In this document: positions 60,476-64,000 of the stretch, in pieces
Numbering within the stretch: the first letter of the stretch is position 1
How the letters are laid out: each line of letters starts with the position of its first letter
Origin: Saposhnikovia divaricata
Taxonomy: Eukaryota > Streptophyta > Magnoliopsida > Apiales > Apiaceae
DNA: 64,000 nt
Direction of reading: 5' to 3'
Assembly (NCBI GenBank): GCA_036435485.1
Contig: CM071599.1
Coordinates: 204,637,178 to 204,701,177, forward strand
The notes under the pieces: model-generated
Database searches by the model: none
What the model was told of the DNA's origin: nothing
What the model saw: only the letters and a program-made list of their open reading frames with translations
Program-made: the position numbers and the translations under genes

Positions 60476-62126
60476 AATACCAGTACGAGACATTGACCAA
60501 TTACCCATTCCTTGGTCCCCCCGCGCCCCCCCCCCCCATTTTAGAGTATGTAGGGTTTGTCATAAAATTATTTAGGGTCTACTAAAATCATGCCATGGAT
60601 AAAATAAGGTATGTTCCGGATATTCCCGACGAATCACTAATTATATACACCCCTCTTCTATTTATTTGTATATTTTATGTATGTAATGCAATTTTACATC
60701 ATTGTTTTGTATTTGGGTTCTTGGAGGTATTCAAATTCTGGCTGCCCTCTTTTTTTCGTAGAAGGCTGAATTGGATTAAAAATGTTTTTTTAGGTTTTTT
60801 ATTCACATTCCATTGTTTGTAAACATTAAGTTATTGAAACGTCACTCTATTTGATACGTTAAACTTGATTAAATTTTATTTATAAAATTTAACAATTGAA
60901 CAATTGATAAATGTATTTCTTTTACATAAATGTATTTCTTTTACCTTGAACAATTAATTGTTGTTTTGGTACTGTGTAATTATTGCAGAATTTGTTTGTT
61001 TATTTTTATTTCCTCATTAATTGATAATCTTGTAGAGTAATGATGCAACAAAGTTCATATACTAACCAACCTTCTATTGTCTTGATCCGGAGGGAGTTAG
61101 TGTTGAAACCCCATTGCCTATATTTTCTGCACTGTGGTTAGAAAGTGCTTGGATACCAAATTACCGCAGTATATGATTTAGTAAAACTGAATTACAGCAG
61201 TATATCTGTTTGTCGACCCACGGGTGTGACTCGTAGGCCAATTTTGGTCTAATCCTAGTTCAGCTAGACTCCTGCAAAAAATATTGATTGAATTTGACTA
61301 GCTGATCATAAAATTTTTAAATTTTGAATAGCTAACTACAAAAGGTATAGGTTCAATATTAAATACTGGTTGGACCTTTAATATTATGGTTCACATATGA
61401 CAGATAAACAGATGGCTTCTCAACTAGTATCTTCAAACTGATTGCATTTAAGTAACTATTACTGACTCGTCCAATGCGCATATCATTTCGAACTTAATAA
61501 CTACAATATAATATGGTCCGTTTATTATGAGCGATATAATATGCCATAACATTTGTTTGTTATATGGACTTGACCCCATTATTGCTGACTAAATTCGATC
61601 TTTTTCATGTACATTAGATAAAAATAATCTCCAAAAAGAAAGTGTAAGTTACAAATATATCTTAAACTGGGTCTGGTGTAGAATCCAGCATTAATGCTAG
61701 TACCTCCACCTAAGATCCTAGGTCTTATATTAAAAACACCTTTTGTTGATTATAAATAGACTCGGCTGGGATTATGAAGGAGTTGTGAGTAGTAATTGGG
61801 AGACATCTACTGTTGATTACGAACTGACTTGGCTGACTCAGTTACGAAAATCGAACCGCAATCTGTAAATATATGTGTGCTCTTTTAACATATAGTTCTG
61901 TTAACAATCTAAACTTGAGTATTTACATCTTATGTGAAGTGCTTGCGGAGTAGGTAATTAGTCAAACATTTGCATGATTTATATTTCAATATTTTGAATA
62001 CTGATCAAAGTTGTGCCAGTATTTGGTCTTCATTATATACATGGATTGTTGTTGCATGCACCGTACTGCAATCTGCAGCCTCTTGACTGCCTAGATTAAT
62101 TATATTAAACACATTTTATATATAAT
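60476..62126. other. Intergenic stretch with a poly-C run
   Basis: A C-rich run (60519-60537) stands out; it may be real or an assembly artefact. No supported gene. Confidence 0.45.
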
Positions 62127-62319
62127 GAGAAAAAGGACCCTGAGATATATCTCAGGGAACTTTTCCTAAGATACATACAAAATAACCTTTAAAATTTGCT
62201 GGGCCCACAGGGCTAATTAAAAATCTTTGAATTTACTAAAACGCCCACCCCATTTTTAGATATAAAAATTAGGTATCTTAGGGAACTTACCTGAGATATA
62301 TCTCAGGCTCCCTACTCTC
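62127..62319 (-). mobile_element. Second full copy of the 193-bp Mutator-like MITE
   Basis: Exactly 193 bp like the copy at 58231, in opposite orientation, with the same palindromic termini and internal GGGCCCACAGGGCTAATTA block (reverse of CTGCGGGCCCAGC in the other). It sits in an AT-repeat, so the 9-bp duplication cannot be read cleanly. Confidence 0.87.
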
Positions 62320-62367
62320 ATATAATATATATATATATATATATCTGTGTGTGTGTGTGTGTGTGTA
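62320..62367. repeat. AT and GT dinucleotide microsatellites
   Basis: An (AT)n run at about 62325-62344 is followed by a (GT)n run at 62346-62366. Confidence 0.9.
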
Positions 62368-62971
62368 GGGATTGTTATAGTACGCGGAATCCGAATGGTT
62401 GGATCTAGAATTTGTTGTGAAAAGTTTCTTATTTGCACAATTTTAAACAATGATTTATAAAAAGCAAATAATGCTCTTACGTTAGAGTTTCTATGTGCAT
62501 TCCGATGTTTGTATTCTCATCAATGTTAAACTTTAGGCATCCGTTAATTTATATTTTTTCCTTAAAATTTTAAGCAGTACATAAAGTTGAAATAGGAAAT
62601 AAAAGTTGATATTATACACAGATTACTGCTTAAAATTGAGTATAAATCTTCATTTATTCATTTATTACATACATAAATTTTCTTTTGAAACCAGCATACA
62701 TAATTATATAAATAATATATAATTTTCAAATCGTATAAGATTCAAAATCCTTGCGTAGCATTTTATACTATGACTTTAAAAAATTACGTTTTTGCTAAAT
62801 ATGTTATCTTTATATTGCATTTAAAGTTGGATTTATGTTTTAATTTGAATTATTTTTTTATGTGTAGTGTTCATATGTTGATCATTCTTTTGTCTTATCA
62901 TTTTTTAAAAAAGTAGAATTTAACATGATATTGACCATGATTTCCAAAAGATTAATGAAATTTAACATGGC

Positions 62972-63231
62972 AGGTTACGGTGGACTCGATTGTAGAAGGG
63001 GTTGATGGTAGTAGCCCTTTTGTTGGCACCATACTGTATGTGGCTGGGAATTTAGCTTGCTAGTATTTCATGCATTGAGAGATGCCAAGGATAAGGGTGA
63101 ACAATTAAGTAGGTTGCCTTCAACCCATTTTGTGAACTCGATTTGCATGTTGGAGGAGGCAAATTTTTTCTTGTTGTGGAAAGGTTCGTGAAGCTTGTGC
63201 CTGATAGTAGCAATGTCATTGATATGGTCAG
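62972..63231 (+). other. Gene-fragment-like segment
   Basis: One frame reads VTVDSIVEGVDGSSPFVGTI before a stop; another reads ELDLHVGGGKFFLVVERFVK and then LVPDSSNVIDMVR, up to a donor-like GGTAATAA at 63231. No family recognised and frames do not join, so it looks like a decayed or captured exon piece. Confidence 0.3.
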
Positions 63232-63406
63232 GTAATAATTTTAATTTATTATTCCTAATTTGATATCTTACTTTGTTTGTTCGTTATTATTTTCTATTAT
63301 TTAGGAGAATATAAGATGTAGTTAGACATATCTACGACTTTTGTGGTTGGGGATCTCTTCTTTTCTATTAACATTTCCTTTGTTAATTATCAAACTAGCT
63401 TCATTA

Positions 63407-63433
63407 CCCGTGCAAGGCACGGGGATATTCTAG
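63407..63433 (+). mobile_element. Helitron-like 3' end
   Basis: A 7-bp hairpin, CCCGTGC/GCACGGG with loop AAG, is followed six bases later by CTAG. A short GC hairpin just before CTRR is the Helitron 3' signature. The next base is C rather than the usual T, and the 5' TC end was not located. Confidence 0.4.
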
Positions 63434-64000
63434 CTTTATTGCGAGATTTGTTTTTTAATAGTTGTGACCATGAATGTTCTTCAATTTGTTGTAATGTAGC
63501 CTAAATATAGATTAACTTACTCTGTACTCTCACTTTCTAACAGGTTTTGTCCAAAAAATTCTAATATACAATCAATTAGTCATATAGTTCAATGATTTCA
63601 GTTATAAATTTAAATTCATTATATTTAGAACTGAGAGATCACAGTTTTGATTCTGGACAATGTGAAGATTAACTAATGTTTTCATAGCATTTGATTTTAG
63701 GGGGGGTAGAGTAAAATCATATAAAATTGGAAGGCATAAGTGAGAAATGATATTAAATAAAATGTGGAATATTGCGATATTTTGACTTTTAGTAGTTTAA
63801 CTTTGTGGTCGTGAACACCTTTCAATTTGTAGTGTTGCCTAAATATAGCTTAGCAAACTCTCTTCTCGAGAGCTTCATTTTCAACATGATATGTCTAAGA
63901 TTTATAATATCTACTAAGATAGTCATTTAATTCAATGTTTTCAGTTGTGAATTTAAATTCACTTTATTCAAAATTGAGAATTTAGATCTGATTAACCGCT
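63434..64000. other. Intergenic stretch to window end
   Basis: Two diverged segments resemble each other (around 63476-63600 and 63806-63965: TTCAATTTGT-GT, CCTAAATATAG, TTCAATG-TTTCAGTT), a weak direct repeat of ~330-bp period. No gene seen. Confidence 0.4.

Noticed and set aside
60519..60537. C-rich run as a regulatory or G-quadruplex site
   Set aside because: An isolated homopolymer without spaced G/C tracts; could equally be an assembly artefact.

Overview
This is nuclear plant DNA, very probably from a eudicot with a repeat-rich genome. The evidence is long AT-rich intergenic stretches, GT-AG introns, plant-only families (WIYLD/SUVR methyltransferase, caleosin, DC1 domains), a ribosomal-protein promoter with telo-boxes and site II motifs, and many plant transposon families (SIRE-like and other Ty1/copia, Ty3/gypsy, LINE, Stowaway, Tourist, hAT-like and Mutator-like MITEs). 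I cannot name the species.

Layout. 1-2778: 5' part of a reverse-strand Ty1/copia element (gag, primer site, LTR). 2779-12869: intergenic DNA with several MITEs, a solo LTR and duplicated segments. 12870-17324: a ten-exon ARPC2B gene (Arp2/3 complex) with a Tourist-like MITE in intron 1 and a near-perfect hairpin in intron 4. 17325-31500: repeats, including a gag-only Ty3/gypsy element with two near-identical LTR copies (19293-24628), a copia LTR remnant, a decayed duplicate of the ARPC2B 3' end, a Stowaway element and a dead LINE fragment. 31581-33299: an intact intronless ORF joining a copia Gag region (with zinc knuckle) to four DC1 zinc domains. 35842-43344: a six-exon caleosin/peroxygenase gene whose first intron holds a complete 5.1-kb copia element (36529-41654). 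45281-47543 (reverse): RPL23 (uL14). 50954-55358 (reverse): a seven-coding-exon SUVR histone methyltransferase. 57000-64000: MITEs, microsatellites and degenerate repeats.

The four conventional genes are single-copy housekeeping or regulatory genes (actin nucleation, lipid-body/oxylipin metabolism, translation, chromatin silencing) and are not an operon-like unit. The most unusual locus is the Gag-DC1 fusion: a transposon capsid-type domain continuous in frame with a plant zinc-domain array and no recognisable pol or LTRs around it. Also notable are a structurally complete copia element with an altered reverse-transcriptase active site (YVDG) and TA...TA LTR ends, a recently formed gag-only Ty3 element, two LTRs carrying different arrays of about 10-nt motifs, and a 193-bp Mutator-like MITE family with palindromic ends. 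Exon coordinates were derived by hand from splice signals and remembered family sequence; no search or alignment program was run.
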